Assembly: GCF_001050195.2 (NCBI RefSeq)
Contig: NZ_DF967966.1
Coordinates: 367,282-431,281, forward strand
Length of the DNA stretch: 64,000 nt
Direction: 5' to 3'
From: Anaerolinea thermolimosa
GTDB lineage: Bacteria; Chloroflexota; Anaerolineae; Anaerolineales; Anaerolineaceae
The position numbers and the translations under genes were made by a program. The notes under the pieces were generated by a model. That model worked only from the letters and a program-made list of their open reading frames with translations. It made no database searches and was not told where the DNA came from. Positions 26,930 through 35,814 of this stretch are shown one piece after another. The number at the start of each line of letters is the position of its first letter. Positions within the stretch are counted from its first letter, which is position 1.

Positions 26930-27879
26930 TCGTAGACCTCCCGGAAGCGCGCCACCAGCCGTCGGCTGAGGATGTTCAAAAGCAGGGTGGCCCCGAAGAG
27001 AAGCAGACCGATGGCGAAAATGCTGTTATAGTCGGGGGTGTCATAGGCCACATCTCCACCGGAGATACGCGCGATGTATCCGGTGAGGGTTTCGGCGGAG
27101 AGGAAGGGGTTAAAGGTGAAGTTGGGGCCAGCACCAGCGGCCAGAGCCACGATCATCGTTTCGCCGATGGCGCGTGAAATGGCAAGAATAAAGGCGGCAA
27201 TGATGCCCGAAAGTGCGGCGGGCACCACCACCTGAAGAGCGGTTTCAAGGCGGGTGCCGCCCAGCCCGTAGGCCGCCTCGCGCAGAGACTGGGGGACTGC
27301 CGAAAGGGCATCTTCGCTCATGGAGCAAACCAGCGGGAGAATCATAATTCCCATCACCAGGCCGGCGGAGAGGGTGTTATAGACCTGCACCTGGTCGCCA
27401 AAAAGCAGGCGCAGGAAAGGCGTCATGGTGGTGAGGGCAAAGTACCCGTAAACCACGGTGGGCACACCGGCCAGAATTTCGAGAATGGGTTTGAGGATAC
27501 TCCGCGCGCGGGGTGAGGCATATTCACTGAGGTAAATGGCGGCGCTCAGCCCAAGAGGAAGGGCTACCAGCATGGCAAAAAAGGTAGTCATCAGGGTGGC
27601 TGTGACAAGCGGAAGCACGCCGAACTTCCCGATGGTGGGCTGCCACTCGGTTCTGGTGAAGAATTCGATCAGCGTCACCCCGGGCATCTGGAAAAAGAGG
27701 AGCGATTCTTTGCCAAGCTCGTAGATGATTCCCAGGGTGGTGAGAATTGATACTGCCCCGCAGAAAAAAAGGAACCCCTGGATGAACATTTCTCCGAGAC
27801 GCGGTTTTTTCTTGAGATGGATCGCTCGAATGGATCCGGCATCGGCCAGGGGAGGATGGGTGATCAGTTCTTTTTGCAT
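26926..27879 (-). CDS. pstC: PstC, phosphate ABC transporter permease
   Basis: PstC is the partner permease of PstA. The 317-residue protein has six hydrophobic segments and the permease coupling loop [24 protein letters not shown] near residue 200, closely parallel to that of PstA. Start ATG at 27879 is preceded by a GGAAGGG ribosome site; an earlier ATG at 27894 overlaps that site and is less likely. It is separated from pstS by a short gap holding a strong hairpin. Confidence 0.94.
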   Translation of the reverse strand: MQKELITHPPLADAGSIRAIHLKKKPRLGEMFIQGFLFFCGAVSILTTLGIIYELGKESLLFFQMPGVTLIEFFTRTEWQPTIGKFGVLPLVTATLMTTFFAMLVALPLGLSAAIYLSEYASPRARSILKPILEILAGVPTVVYGYFALTTMTPFLRLLFGDQVQVYNTLSAGLVMGIMILPLVCSMSEDALSAVPQSLREAAYGLGGTRLETALQVVVPAALSGIIAAFILAISRAIGETMIVALAAGAGPNFTFNPFLSAETLTGYIARISGGDVAYDTPDYNSIFAIGLLLFGATLLLNILSRRLVARFREVYE

Positions 27880-27905
27880 GAGTTTCCCTTCCATTTTGAG
27901 ACATG

Positions 27906-27942
27906 TTCCCCTTCTCCTCTCAAGAAGGTGGGAGAAGGGGAA
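27906..27942 (-). promoter_or_regulatory. pstS-pstC intergenic stem-loop
   Basis: TTCCCCTTCTCC (27906-27917) pairs perfectly with GGAGAAGGGGAA (27931-27942) around a 13-nt loop, between the pstS stop and the pstC start. There is no following T-run, so it is better read as an mRNA-stabilising or attenuating hairpin that would raise PstS relative to the permeases. Confidence 0.6.
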
Positions 27943-27971
27943 ATCAGCCGGGAAGCGTTCGCAGGGTAAGC

Positions 27972-29060
27972 TTACGGTTTCATGGCCTCTTCCCAGAGCT
28001 GCATGTTTTTGTCGGCTGTTTCCTGGCTCACGGGGAAGTAGCCAACTTTGCTGATCACACTGTTGACATTTTCAAGGTAGTAGCGAATGAAGGCGGCCAC
28101 CTGGGGTTTGGCTTTCATGATGCCAGCGTCGGAGTAGATGAAGAGGGGGCGCGAGAGCGGGTAGCTGCCGTCTTCGGCGGTTTTTTCATCGGGTTTGACC
28201 CCATTGATGGAGAGAGCTTTGAGGTTAGAGCCTTCGCCTTTGTAGTACGCAAAGCCAAAGTACCCGATGGCATATTTGTTGCCTTCTACGCCCTGGACGA
28301 GGACATTATCATCTTCTGAAAGGTTGAGGTTTTTCGCATCCAGCGCCAGTTTCTTGGCATCCTCCAGGCTCTCCAGTTTGAGGGGTTTCTGGATGACAGT
28401 TTCAACGAAGAAGTCAAAGGTGCCAGAGTCGGTGCCGGGGGTGTAGCGCAGAATGGGTTCAGCCGGCCAGGCGGGGTTGACGTCGGACCATTTTTCGGCG
28501 GTAGTAAAGAGTTTGGTAAGCTCTTCCATGGTGATGTTGGTGACGAAGTCGTTCTGGGGGTTGACCACCACGGTGAGCGCGTCGATGCCGACATGGAAGC
28601 CAATGGGGTTTCGGGGCGGGTTGAGTTTCTGACAATTCTCCACCTCACTATCCTTGATGGGGCGAGAGGCGTTGGAGATATCCGTCTCGCCGCTCTTGCA
28701 GAACCGTTCGAAGCCAGCGCCACTGCCGATAATATCGTTTTTAACCTGGCCTTTGAAGCCATCGGCGACGAATTCTTCAATGATCGCTTCCGTAAGTGGC
28801 CCTACGGTAGAAGACCCTGCGGTATAAATATCGCCTGTGAGACTGGCCGGGTCATAAGGGTCAGCGGTAGGTTCGGGCTGGGTGGGTGCAGGCTGGGCCT
28901 GAGTTTCGGTGGGCTGGGGGAGGGTTGCGGTTGCCTCAACCATCGTGGCGGTGGGTTGAGCCTGGGTGGCGGTGGACGCTGCCATGGGAGCGCAGGCGGC
29001 CAGCAGGGTTCCAAACGCAACCAGCGCAGTGATGCTAACCTGAATGGATCGACGGAACAT
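27972..29060 (-). CDS. pstS: PstS, phosphate-binding lipoprotein
   Basis: This is the substrate-binding protein of the phosphate importer, anchored outside the membrane. The 362-residue precursor has a lipoprotein signal with lipobox LLAAC (Cys 23). A Thr/Gln/Pro-rich tether follows (about 24-65), then the PBP fold with the phosphate-loop pattern [16 protein letters not shown] and [24 protein letters not shown]. It heads the pstSCAB-phoU operon. A Pho-box-like repeat lies about 85 bp upstream. Start ATG at 29060 has an AAGGAG site. Confidence 0.95.
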   Translation of the reverse strand: MFRRSIQVSITALVAFGTLLAACAPMAASTATQAQPTATMVEATATLPQPTETQAQPAPTQPEPTADPYDPASLTGDIYTAGSSTVGPLTEAIIEEFVADGFKGQVKNDIIGSGAGFERFCKSGETDISNASRPIKDSEVENCQKLNPPRNPIGFHVGIDALTVVVNPQNDFVTNITMEELTKLFTTAEKWSDVNPAWPAEPILRYTPGTDSGTFDFFVETVIQKPLKLESLEDAKKLALDAKNLNLSEDDNVLVQGVEGNKYAIGYFGFAYYKGEGSNLKALSINGVKPDEKTAEDGSYPLSRPLFIYSDAGIMKAKPQVAAFIRYYLENVNSVISKVGYFPVSQETADKNMQLWEEAMKP

Positions 29061-29142
29061 GGTTCTTCTCCTTCATAAAAAGTAAGAATTAAATTGAGCA
29101 ATCTGAGTTTATCTGACAGACTTTAATGGACGAAAAAGGGGT

Positions 29143-29159
29143 GGTTAATGCGATGTAAA
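29143..29159 (-). promoter_or_regulatory. Candidate Pho box upstream of pstS
   Basis: On the minus strand TTTACA, 5 bp, TTAACC forms a direct repeat with 11-bp period, as in PhoP/PhoB boxes (TT(A/T/C)ACA repeats). It lies in the 181-bp gap between the phoR terminator and pstS, with AT-rich -10-like sequences (ATTAAAGT, GATAAACT) downstream. Confidence 0.5.
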
Positions 29160-29180
29160 CATCCGAATAAGGGTTTTTAA

Positions 29181-29218
29181 AATTCCAAAACCTCCGGGAG
29201 GTTCAAACAGCCCGGAGG
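29181..29218 (-). terminator. Terminator after phoR
   Basis: CCTCCGGG (29191-29198) pairs perfectly with CCCGGAGG (29211-29218). On the minus strand the stem is followed by TTTTGGAATTTT, shortly after the phoR stop at 29242. It separates the phoB-phoR operon from the pst operon. Confidence 0.75.
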
Positions 29219-29241
29219 GAGGAAGGGGAAGATGAGGAAAC

Positions 29242-30996
29242 TCAGGCGAGGGGGAGGGTGAACGAGAAGGTGCTACCCTGATTCAACTGGCTGGTTGCCC
29301 AGATGCGTCCACCGTGGGCCTCTACCAGATGCCGGGCGATGGAAAGGCCAAGCCCCGTTCCGCCGCCTGAACGGGAGCGATCACCTTTGTAAAAGCGTTC
29401 GAAAATGCGCGGCAGATCTTCGGGAGAAATGCCCACGCCGGTATCCTGCACTGAGATGATCAGCTCACGCCCGAAAGGCCTGGCAGTGACGGTGATGGTA
29501 CCCCCCGGAGGGGTGAATTTGATGGCGTTGTGGATCAGGTTCATGAGCACCTGCTGGATTCGGCCAGGATCGGCGCGCACCGCAGGCAGGGGGGTGGGGC
29601 AGTCCAGCTGCAGGGTGAGGCCGGCACGTTCGGCCTGCACCTGCATGCGCTCGGTAGCCTGGCGCAGGAAAGCCAGGGGGTCGATCTCGTGCACATCCAG
29701 CGGGGCCCGCCCCGATTCAATGCGCGAAAGCTCCAGCAGCTCCTGCACCAGCTGGGTGAGGTTATCGATTTCCGTCTCCATTTGCCGCAGGAAGCGCCGG
29801 GCAGCGGGGGGGTCTTCAAGGGCACCGGCATTGAGCGTTTCGGCGAGGGCTTTGAGTGAGGCCAGAGGGGTGCGTAATTCGTGGGAGATGTTGCTCACAA
29901 AATCGCGCCGGATGTTCTCCAACCGGCGCAGGCGGGTGAGATCCTGGAAGACCATGACCACCGCCCCTTCCATTTCCTGCCCCAGCGGGGTGGCGACGGC
30001 CTGGATAAAGAGGTGTTCACCGGCCACCTCCAGCGAGAGGGATTGAGGGCTTTCCTGTTGCCGGCAGGCCTGCCACAGTTCCACAAACTGGTGCTGACGA
30101 ACGATTTCAGTGAGAGAACGCCCGGGCGCCTGCTCGATGGCGATGTTAAACATGCGTGCGGCGGCGGGGTTGAGCCGCTGCACGATGCCCTCCCGGTCCA
30201 CGATGACGATTGCGTCGGTCATATTCCTTAACACGGCTTCCAGCTTCTCGCGCTCCGCGGCGAGTTCGGTGAGCCTGCGCTGTAATTCGGTGGACATGCC
30301 GCGAAAGGCATTTTGCAGGCGGCTCAGCTCATCTTTTTGAGAAGTCTCGTCAATTTCAGGAAGGATGCCCGTGCTTAATTGGGTTACGGCCTGGTTAAGC
30401 GCCCCAAGCGGGCGCAGTGTGGAACGGGTGATGAGCACGGCCATCAGGGCGGCGACCAGGGCGGCAATCAGCGAGGCAATGAAGACCGAACGTACCAGTG
30501 CCCGGATGCTATCCTGGATATAGGTGAGGGGCGCGGCCAGGCGGACAATGGCGATCACCTGGCCGTTCTTTTCAACCGGAACGGCGGCGTAAAGCAAGTC
30601 GGTGTTCAGGGTGTTGCTGTGGCGGATTTCAGTGGCTTCACGGCCAAGCAGGGCTTGCTGTACTTCAGGGCGATCGAAATGGTTTTCCATTTCGCTGAGG
30701 GGCCGTTCGGATTCGCCCACAACCTGTCCGTCGGCAAGGATGATGGTGACCCGCGTATTGAGAAGGAGTGCAGAACGATGTGTGAGTTCGTTGATGGCCG
30801 GGTCGTGCGGGTTGACCTCGAGGAGAGGCGCCAGTGTGGTGCGCAGCAGGCGCGCCTCTGAGAGGAGGCTGGATTTCGTCTGGGCCAGGTAATTCTCACG
30901 CAGGAAACCGGTAAGGTAGATGGAAAGCAACCCCAGTGTGACCAGAAGGAGCAGGATAAACGGGGTAAGAATCCGCCATAACAGGCTGTGGCGCAT
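29242..30996 (-). CDS. phoR: PhoR-type sensor histidine kinase
   Basis: This membrane kinase would phosphorylate the adjacent PhoB-type regulator. The 584-residue protein has two transmembrane helices (about 5-27 and 160-190) flanking an extracytoplasmic sensor domain. HAMP (about 185-240), PAS (about 245-350), HisKA with the phospho-acceptor motif NISHELRTPL, and HATPase_c with N-box NAIKFTPPGG and G-boxes DTGVGI and GTGLGLSI follow. ATG at 30996 has a GAGGGG site inside the phoB stop region; a TTG at 31011 is an alternative. Phosphate control is inferred from the neighbouring pst-phoU genes. Confidence 0.92.
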   Translation of the reverse strand: MRHSLLWRILTPFILLLLVTLGLLSIYLTGFLRENYLAQTKSSLLSEARLLRTTLAPLLEVNPHDPAINELTHRSALLLNTRVTIILADGQVVGESERPLSEMENHFDRPEVQQALLGREATEIRHSNTLNTDLLYAAVPVEKNGQVIAIVRLAAPLTYIQDSIRALVRSVFIASLIAALVAALMAVLITRSTLRPLGALNQAVTQLSTGILPEIDETSQKDELSRLQNAFRGMSTELQRRLTELAAEREKLEAVLRNMTDAIVIVDREGIVQRLNPAAARMFNIAIEQAPGRSLTEIVRQHQFVELWQACRQQESPQSLSLEVAGEHLFIQAVATPLGQEMEGAVVMVFQDLTRLRRLENIRRDFVSNISHELRTPLASLKALAETLNAGALEDPPAARRFLRQMETEIDNLTQLVQELLELSRIESGRAPLDVHEIDPLAFLRQATERMQVQAERAGLTLQLDCPTPLPAVRADPGRIQQVLMNLIHNAIKFTPPGGTITVTARPFGRELIISVQDTGVGISPEDLPRIFERFYKGDRSRSGGGTGLGLSIARHLVEAHGGRIWATSQLNQGSTFSFTLPLA

Positions 30997-31000
30997 GAGC

Positions 31001-31723
31001 CTACCCCTCAAAGCGATAGCCCGCGCCGCGCACGGTGATGATCCGCACAGGGCGGGAGGGGTCTTCTTCGATCTTTTCCCTCAACCAGCGAATGTGCACA
31101 TCAACCGTGCGGCTGTCTCCGTAGTAATCCCAGTCCCAGACCTGTTGAAGAATGTGCTCCCGTGAGAGTACCTGCCCCCGGTGCTGGGCGAGGAAGAGGA
31201 GGAGCTCGAATTCTTTGGGCTTGAGCGCGATTACCTGACCGTTCAGGCGGGCTTCGCGCCGTGAAGGATCGATCGACAGGTTGCCAAAGGTGAATACCAG
31301 GGGCAGGGTTTCACTCTCACTGCTGGCCTGCACCTGAGAGGTTACTTCTTCACGGATCATCCTCACCCGGCGCAGCATGGCTTTCACCCGGGCCATTAAT
31401 TCGCGCATGGAGAAGGGTTTGGTCATGTAATCATCGGCTCCCACCTCCAGCCCGACAACGCGATCAATTTCATCGTCGCGTGCGGTGAGCATGAGCACAG
31501 GAGTTTTCATGTCCTGACGCAGAATCCGGCACAGTTCAAAGCCATCGATGCCGGGCAACATGACGTCCAGGAGGATTAAATTGGGTTTAAAGGTGTGTGC
31601 CAGCTCGAGGGCGGTTTTTCCATCGCCGGTAGTGAGCACCTCATATCCCTCGCGGCGCAGGTTGTAAGCCAGGGTCTCCTGCAACGCAATTTCATCATCG
31701 ACGACGAGAATTTTCTCGGCCAT
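31001..31723 (-). CDS. phoB: PhoB/PhoP-type response regulator
   Basis: This OmpR-class transcription factor would activate the phosphate regulon. The 240-residue protein has a receiver domain with the acidic pair DD at 9-10, phospho-acceptor D53 ([13 protein letters not shown]), and conserved Thr/Lys positions (MLTARDD and MTKPF). The C-terminal winged helix contains [20 protein letters not shown] and [13 protein letters not shown]. Its start lies inside the 3' end of the upstream glycosyltransferase gene (29-bp overlap), so the two are in one transcript, with phoR overlapping or abutting downstream. Confidence 0.94.
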   Translation of the reverse strand: MAEKILVVDDEIALQETLAYNLRREGYEVLTTGDGKTALELAHTFKPNLILLDVMLPGIDGFELCRILRQDMKTPVLMLTARDDEIDRVVGLEVGADDYMTKPFSMRELMARVKAMLRRVRMIREEVTSQVQASSESETLPLVFTFGNLSIDPSRREARLNGQVIALKPKEFELLLFLAQHRGQVLSREHILQQVWDWDYYGDSRTVDVHIRWLREKIEEDPSRPVRIITVRGAGYRFEG

Positions 31724-32936
31724 GGGAACCTCGCATTTCTACCAGAAGGCTGTTTAATTGTTCGGCCAGACGCTGGCGGTTGAAATGAGTCTCGATATAT
31801 TGCCGTCCACATGCTCCCATCTGACGCGCGGCCTGAGGGTCTGATGCCAAGGTCCGCACCGCCTCGGCCAGGGCACGGGGGTTGCCCGGCGGGACAAACA
31901 GGCCGGCCCGGGCCTCTTCCACCACCTGCCGGATGACTCCATCAATGGCCAGGATCACCGGCCTGCCAGCGGCCATGTAATCAAAGACTTTGTTGGGGTA
32001 GGTGGTGCGGTAAAGCGCGATGGGTTTGAGGATGGCCAGGCAGGCATCGGCGGCGGCCATGACCTCACCCATGCTGGCTTTGGGAACGGGCGGGAGGAAG
32101 CGCAGGTTAGTCAGGCGCAGAGCCTCGGCGTGGGCCTGCAGGTGGGGCTTTTCTTTGCCGTCTCCCACGAGAAGGAATGTAATGGAAGGCTCGTCTTGCA
32201 GATAACTGGCGGCTTCCAGCACCACCCCCAGATCGTTCGAAAGCCCATGGGCGCCGGCATAGAGCACCACAAACTGACCGTTGAGGCCATGAGCCCTGCG
32301 GAAAGCTTCGCCGTGCCCGTCCGGCGAGAACATGAGGGGGTCGGCGCCGTTGGGTACCAGTTCTACCTGGCGGGCGCCGCGTTGCGTAACGTGCTCGATG
32401 AAACCAGGCGAATTGACCATGACCCGGTCGGCGTGCCGGTAGAGGAAGCTTTCCAGCCAGAGCGATGCGCGAATCAACAGCGGGTTGCGCAGCACCCCTA
32501 CAGCTATGGCAAACGCTGGCCAGAGGTCGCGGATTTCAAGCAGGAAAGGCACTCCCTTGAGGCGGGCCAGCATCCAGCCTGTGACTGCCTGGAAGATGGG
32601 TGGAGAAGTGCCCCACACCAGGTCGACCTCACGCACCCCCAGCCCGACGAAAAAGGATGAGACCATGAAACTGAGAAAACTCAAAACCCGATGAAAAAAA
32701 CTGCGGTGCAGAGCGGGGTAGGTGTAGGTGCGCAAGAGTGTGATGCCGGGAGGGTCTTCCTGCCGTTCCACCCAGGCGGTGTGTGTGCCTCTTTGACCGC
32801 TCAGATAATTGACCGGGCTGGCGATGATGGTGACCCGATGGCCGCGGCTGACCAGATAGCGGGCCAGTTCATGGTGACGCGTCCCGCCAGCTTCATTCAA
32901 AGAGGCAAAGGCCTGATGAATCAGGAGAATATGCAT
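31695..32936 (-). CDS. Glycosyltransferase family 4 (WbuB-like)
   Basis: A GT-B fold transferase of 413 residues. The N-terminal acceptor domain begins [28 protein letters not shown], a pattern shared with WbuB-type enzymes. The C-terminal donor domain carries [13 protein letters not shown] and the nucleotide-sugar motif with E/K positions ([16 protein letters not shown]). The substrate cannot be told. It is oddly placed: first gene of the phoB-phoR operon, overlapping phoB, and divergent from the polysaccharide cluster that starts at 33800. This suggests phosphate-linked control of a surface glycan step, an inference. Confidence 0.88.
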   Translation of the reverse strand: MHILLIHQAFASLNEAGGTRHHELARYLVSRGHRVTIIASPVNYLSGQRGTHTAWVERQEDPPGITLLRTYTYPALHRSFFHRVLSFLSFMVSSFFVGLGVREVDLVWGTSPPIFQAVTGWMLARLKGVPFLLEIRDLWPAFAIAVGVLRNPLLIRASLWLESFLYRHADRVMVNSPGFIEHVTQRGARQVELVPNGADPLMFSPDGHGEAFRRAHGLNGQFVVLYAGAHGLSNDLGVVLEAASYLQDEPSITFLLVGDGKEKPHLQAHAEALRLTNLRFLPPVPKASMGEVMAAADACLAILKPIALYRTTYPNKVFDYMAAGRPVILAIDGVIRQVVEEARAGLFVPPGNPRALAEAVRTLASDPQAARQMGACGRQYIETHFNRQRLAEQLNSLLVEMRGSHGRENSRRR

Positions 32937-33080
32937 GTTAACATTTTACCAGAGTGAAGGTGTGCGGATTCATTCCTCGCGGCTGGATCATCCCTGGAAA
33001 AAGGATGATTTTTAATTCTTTTCGTCCGATTTTCCCTTTTCGGGGAGGATGCAGAAGAAATCAGGTATTTTGCAATCCAA

Positions 33081-33109
33081 ATTGTAACCAAATTCAAACC
33101 ATTTGTTAA
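33081..33109 (-). promoter_or_regulatory. Promoter with Pho-box-like repeats for the GT4-phoB-phoR operon
   Basis: On the minus strand TTAACA (33109-33104) and TACAAT (33086-33081) form a near-consensus -35/-10 pair with 17-bp spacing. Superimposed are TTAACA, TTTGAA and TTACAA at exact 11-bp steps, the period of PhoP/PhoB boxes. This suggests autoregulation by the PhoB encoded in the operon. Confidence 0.55.
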
Positions 33110-33129
33110 CATTGCAACGCAATCGTTAC

Positions 33130-33158
33130 TTGACTCAAGAGATCGAATTTGTTAGACT
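33130..33158 (+). promoter_or_regulatory. Rightward promoter of the structured RNA and possibly the polysaccharide cluster
   Basis: TTGACT (33130-33135), 17 bp, TAGACT (33153-33158) gives a good housekeeping-type promoter. The predicted start falls at about 33165, exactly where the first perfect hairpin of the downstream structured region begins. Confidence 0.6.
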
Positions 33159-33164
33159 CAAGTC

Positions 33165-33442
33165 GGAAAGTTGAACTGCCAAGATCAACTTTCCAGGTTA
33201 TTCAGGAAAATAACCTTTCGGGAGCCATGAACCGGATACTCAAGTTGGTCGCTTAGCGCGTAGTGCGCAAAGGTATCCGGGGAGCCAGTAGCGAAACCGA
33301 CGAGTCTGTCTGTTTCGCTTCTTTGTTAATATGGTCGGAGACGAAATTGGGGCGAGAAACCATTCGTCAGACGGGCAAAGAAATACGATAAACAAGCAAT
33401 ACAGTACGTGATTTGCTTTCCCCTAAATGAGAGGGAAGCAAA
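33165..33442 (+). ncRNA. Candidate structured RNA or long regulatory 5' leader
   Basis: Six hairpins follow one another: 33165-33174 with 33185-33194 (10 bp perfect), 33195-33202 with 33209-33216 (8 bp perfect), 33232-33239 with 33273-33280 (8 bp perfect, enclosing a GCGC stem), 33290-33297 with 33312-33319 (8 bp perfect), 33340-33345 with 33363-33368 (6 bp), and 33412-33424 with 33430-33442 (12 of 13 paired). The motif GGGAGCCA occurs on both sides of the third stem (33220 and 33280). There is no credible coding frame. A T6 run follows at about 33463. It could be a riboswitch-type leader of the glycan operon or a free RNA; I could not match it to a class I know. The rest of the gap to 33799 (33470 onward) shows no supported feature. 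Confidence 0.5.
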
Positions 33443-33799
33443 AGTTCAGGGGCTATTAAGATATTTTTTGTGAAATTCATATCTGTTTATTGGCCTCTGG
33501 TGGTGACTGGTGTGAGTTGGTGCTGGGGTTGGTTTCACCGGGCGGTAAAAGCCTGACCTGGTGAGAGAGTCAGAAGGACAGGAGCGGCAATCAAAACCTG
33601 TCCGGCTTTGGAAAGAGCAATCGAGATCGGGTGAGATGGGCGGTGGAAATTTAAACCGCCCTGCCGGGTTTGCACAATGGCATCCTGCGAAGCCGCCGCA
33701 CTTTTCAGGATCGCCTCCATCTCTTTTCTACTCAGCCCAGCCGCTTCCCTGTGCGGGAATGTCGGAAGGGCGGAGCACGGTTGAGCTGTGAATTTCCTC

Positions 33800-34576
33800 A
33801 TGGTGGCGCCTGCAAAGCGTTCTTCTGTTTTGAAAAGTCTGCAACTGTACCTCAACCGCCAGGCTTCTTCCCCGGGGCGATATTTGCTCGAGCAGGGGGT
33901 GATGGGGCTGGCAGGTTGGGTACCGGGTTTGGTGGGAATTGCCCTGCGCGGAGTGCTGTACCGCCTGATCCTGCGAATGGACGGCCTGGCAGCCATTGAA
34001 AGTCGGGTGCGCCTGCGCTTTGCCGGGAATATCCGGCTGGGGCACGGGGTGTATCTCGACCAGGGCGTTTACCTGCACGCCTGCCCGCGAGGCATTGAGA
34101 TTGGGCCGCGCACGATCGTCATGCACGGCGCTGTGCTGCACGTGTATAACTTCCGGAATATGCCGCATTCCGGAATTCGCATCGGGGCAGATAGCCTGAT
34201 TGGGGAGTACAGCGTCATTCGCGGGCAGGGAGGGGTCGAGATCGGTGACCGGGTGTATACCTCGCCGTTCACGCAAATCATCGCCGTCAATCATGTTTTC
34301 GATGACCCGAACCGCCCTTTTATCCACCAGGGGATCACCGCGCAGGGCATCGTCATTGAAGATGACGTCTGGCTGGGGGCAGGAGCTATCATTACGGATG
34401 GAGTCAGGGTGGGAAAAGGTGCAGTGGTGGCCGCGGGAGCCGTGGTGACGCATGACGTGCCACCTCATACGGTGGTGGGAGGGGTTCCAGCGCGGCCCCT
34501 TCGTACCATTGATGGTACACACCCGGTTCCCCGGGATGTTCCTGTTTATTTTGATCCAACGGAGGTTAATGGATGA
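33800..34576 (+). CDS. Hexapeptide-repeat acyltransferase (WbbJ-like)
   Basis: A left-handed beta-helix O-acetyltransferase, probably acting on a sugar of the surface glycan. The product is about 258 residues. An N-terminal amphipathic region is followed by hexapeptide repeats (for example [30 protein letters not shown]) and the C-terminal cap [34 protein letters not shown] typical of the family. The catalytic-type histidine lies in [15 protein letters not shown]. Starts at GTG 33788 and ATG 33800 are both possible; no strong ribosome site decides. It opens the rightward polysaccharide cluster and overlaps the next gene (ATGA). Confidence 0.85.
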   Translation: MVAPAKRSSVLKSLQLYLNRQASSPGRYLLEQGVMGLAGWVPGLVGIALRGVLYRLILRMDGLAAIESRVRLRFAGNIRLGHGVYLDQGVYLHACPRGIEIGPRTIVMHGAVLHVYNFRNMPHSGIRIGADSLIGEYSVIRGQGGVEIGDRVYTSPFTQIIAVNHVFDDPNRPFIHQGITAQGIVIEDDVWLGAGAIITDGVRVGKGAVVAAGAVVTHDVPPHTVVGGVPARPLRTIDGTHPVPRDVPVYFDPTEVNG

Positions 34577-35778
34577 CCACGCTGTCGGTTGTGATCCCGG
34601 CATACAATGAGGAGGGTGGCATTGCAGAAATCGTCCACCGGGTGCTGGCTATCGAGCCGGAACTGGTGAAGGTGGGTGTAGACCGGATGGAACTGCTGGT
34701 GGTAGATGATGGTTCGAAAGACCGCACTGCCGAGATCGTCAGCCAGATTCCGGGGGTGCGGTTGATCCGTCATGCCCGGAACCGCGGGTACGGGGGAGCG
34801 CTGAAAAACGGGTTCGCACAGGCCACCGGTGAATTAATCGGATTCCTGGACGCTGATGGGACATATCCGCCGGAATTCTTCCCGCAGTTATGCCAGGCGG
34901 CCCTGAATGGAGGCGAACTGGTGATTGGTTCGCGCATGGCCGGTGAGAAAAGCCAGATGCCCCTGACACGCCGGATTGGGAACTTCTTCTTTGCCAACCT
35001 GCTTTCACTGGTCGGGCGGCAAAGGGTGACCGATAGTGCCAGCGGGATGCGGGTGTTCTGGCGAGAAATTCTGGAACGCCTCTATCCCCTTCCCGATGGC
35101 CTGAACCTCACGCCGGTGATGAGCACGCGCGCCATCCATGAGGGCATCAAGGTGGTTGAGGTGCCCATCCCGTATTCTGAGCGCGTGGGGCGTTCTAAAC
35201 TGAGTGTGGTGCGTGATGGGGCGGTTTTCTTGCAGTCCATTCTCTGGACGGCCCTTTCCTACAACCCGGTGCGCATCCTCGGTCTGATCGGCCTGGGCGG
35301 GGTGGGGTATGCGCTGCTGGTGGGGCTGGCATTGCTGCTTGCCCGCCTTCAGGGGGTGACCACCCTCGGCCCCTGGGCCATTGCGGCTCTCTACTGGGCA
35401 CTGGTTTCGGGAGTGGCCGGGATTACCATCTTCTCACTGGGGACGACTTTCAATTACCTGGTGTCGTTGTTTTATAAACGCCCCATCCGGCAGGGGCTGT
35501 TCGGCAAGCCGATCTTCAACCCGCCCCTTGACCGGCAGTTCGGGTGGATGGGCACGGTGAGTTTTCTGATTGGTCTGCTCATCGGGATTGTCAGCATTGC
35601 GCTGGGCGTAAGCGGTTGGGATTTCAACCGGCTATGGCTCTACCTGCTCGGAAGCGCCTTTTTTATCCTTATCGGCATTCAACTGGTGATCTCGTGGATC
35701 GTGATGCGTGTGCTGGAAGACCTCAGCCAGCGTGAAGCCCAGGCCGAACGGGATATGCATTCGGCGCATCTGCATTAA
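34573..35778 (+). CDS. Membrane glycosyltransferase family 2 (dolichyl-phosphate-mannose-synthase-like)
   Basis: A GT-A fold enzyme that likely loads a sugar onto polyprenyl phosphate. In the 401-residue protein the N-terminal domain has [15 protein letters not shown], the acceptor motif [10 protein letters not shown] and the metal site [12 protein letters not shown]. From about residue 225 there are four transmembrane helices in two pairs. Starting ATG overlaps the preceding stop. Such membrane-anchored GT2 proteins often start or modify lipid-linked glycans. The substrate is unknown. Confidence 0.88.
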   Translation: MTTLSVVIPAYNEEGGIAEIVHRVLAIEPELVKVGVDRMELLVVDDGSKDRTAEIVSQIPGVRLIRHARNRGYGGALKNGFAQATGELIGFLDADGTYPPEFFPQLCQAALNGGELVIGSRMAGEKSQMPLTRRIGNFFFANLLSLVGRQRVTDSASGMRVFWREILERLYPLPDGLNLTPVMSTRAIHEGIKVVEVPIPYSERVGRSKLSVVRDGAVFLQSILWTALSYNPVRILGLIGLGGVGYALLVGLALLLARLQGVTTLGPWAIAALYWALVSGVAGITIFSLGTTFNYLVSLFYKRPIRQGLFGKPIFNPPLDRQFGWMGTVSFLIGLLIGIVSIALGVSGWDFNRLWLYLLGSAFFILIGIQLVISWIVMRVLEDLSQREAQAERDMHSAHLH

Positions 35779-35814
35779 TTATCGGTTAGGTAGTCAGTCC
35801 AAGGAGGTATTGAG

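Noticed and set aside
33165..33442. c-di-GMP (GEMM), ydaO/c-di-AMP, pfl/ZTP, cobalamin or SAM riboswitch
   Set aside because: Isolated strings such as GGAGCC or CCGGGGAGC resemble parts of some classes, but the conserved cores and helix order do not fit.
33535..33802. Leftward open frame in the intergenic region before the acyltransferase
   Set aside because: No ribosome site, no recognisable domain, and it overlaps the start of the rightward gene; composition does not look coding.
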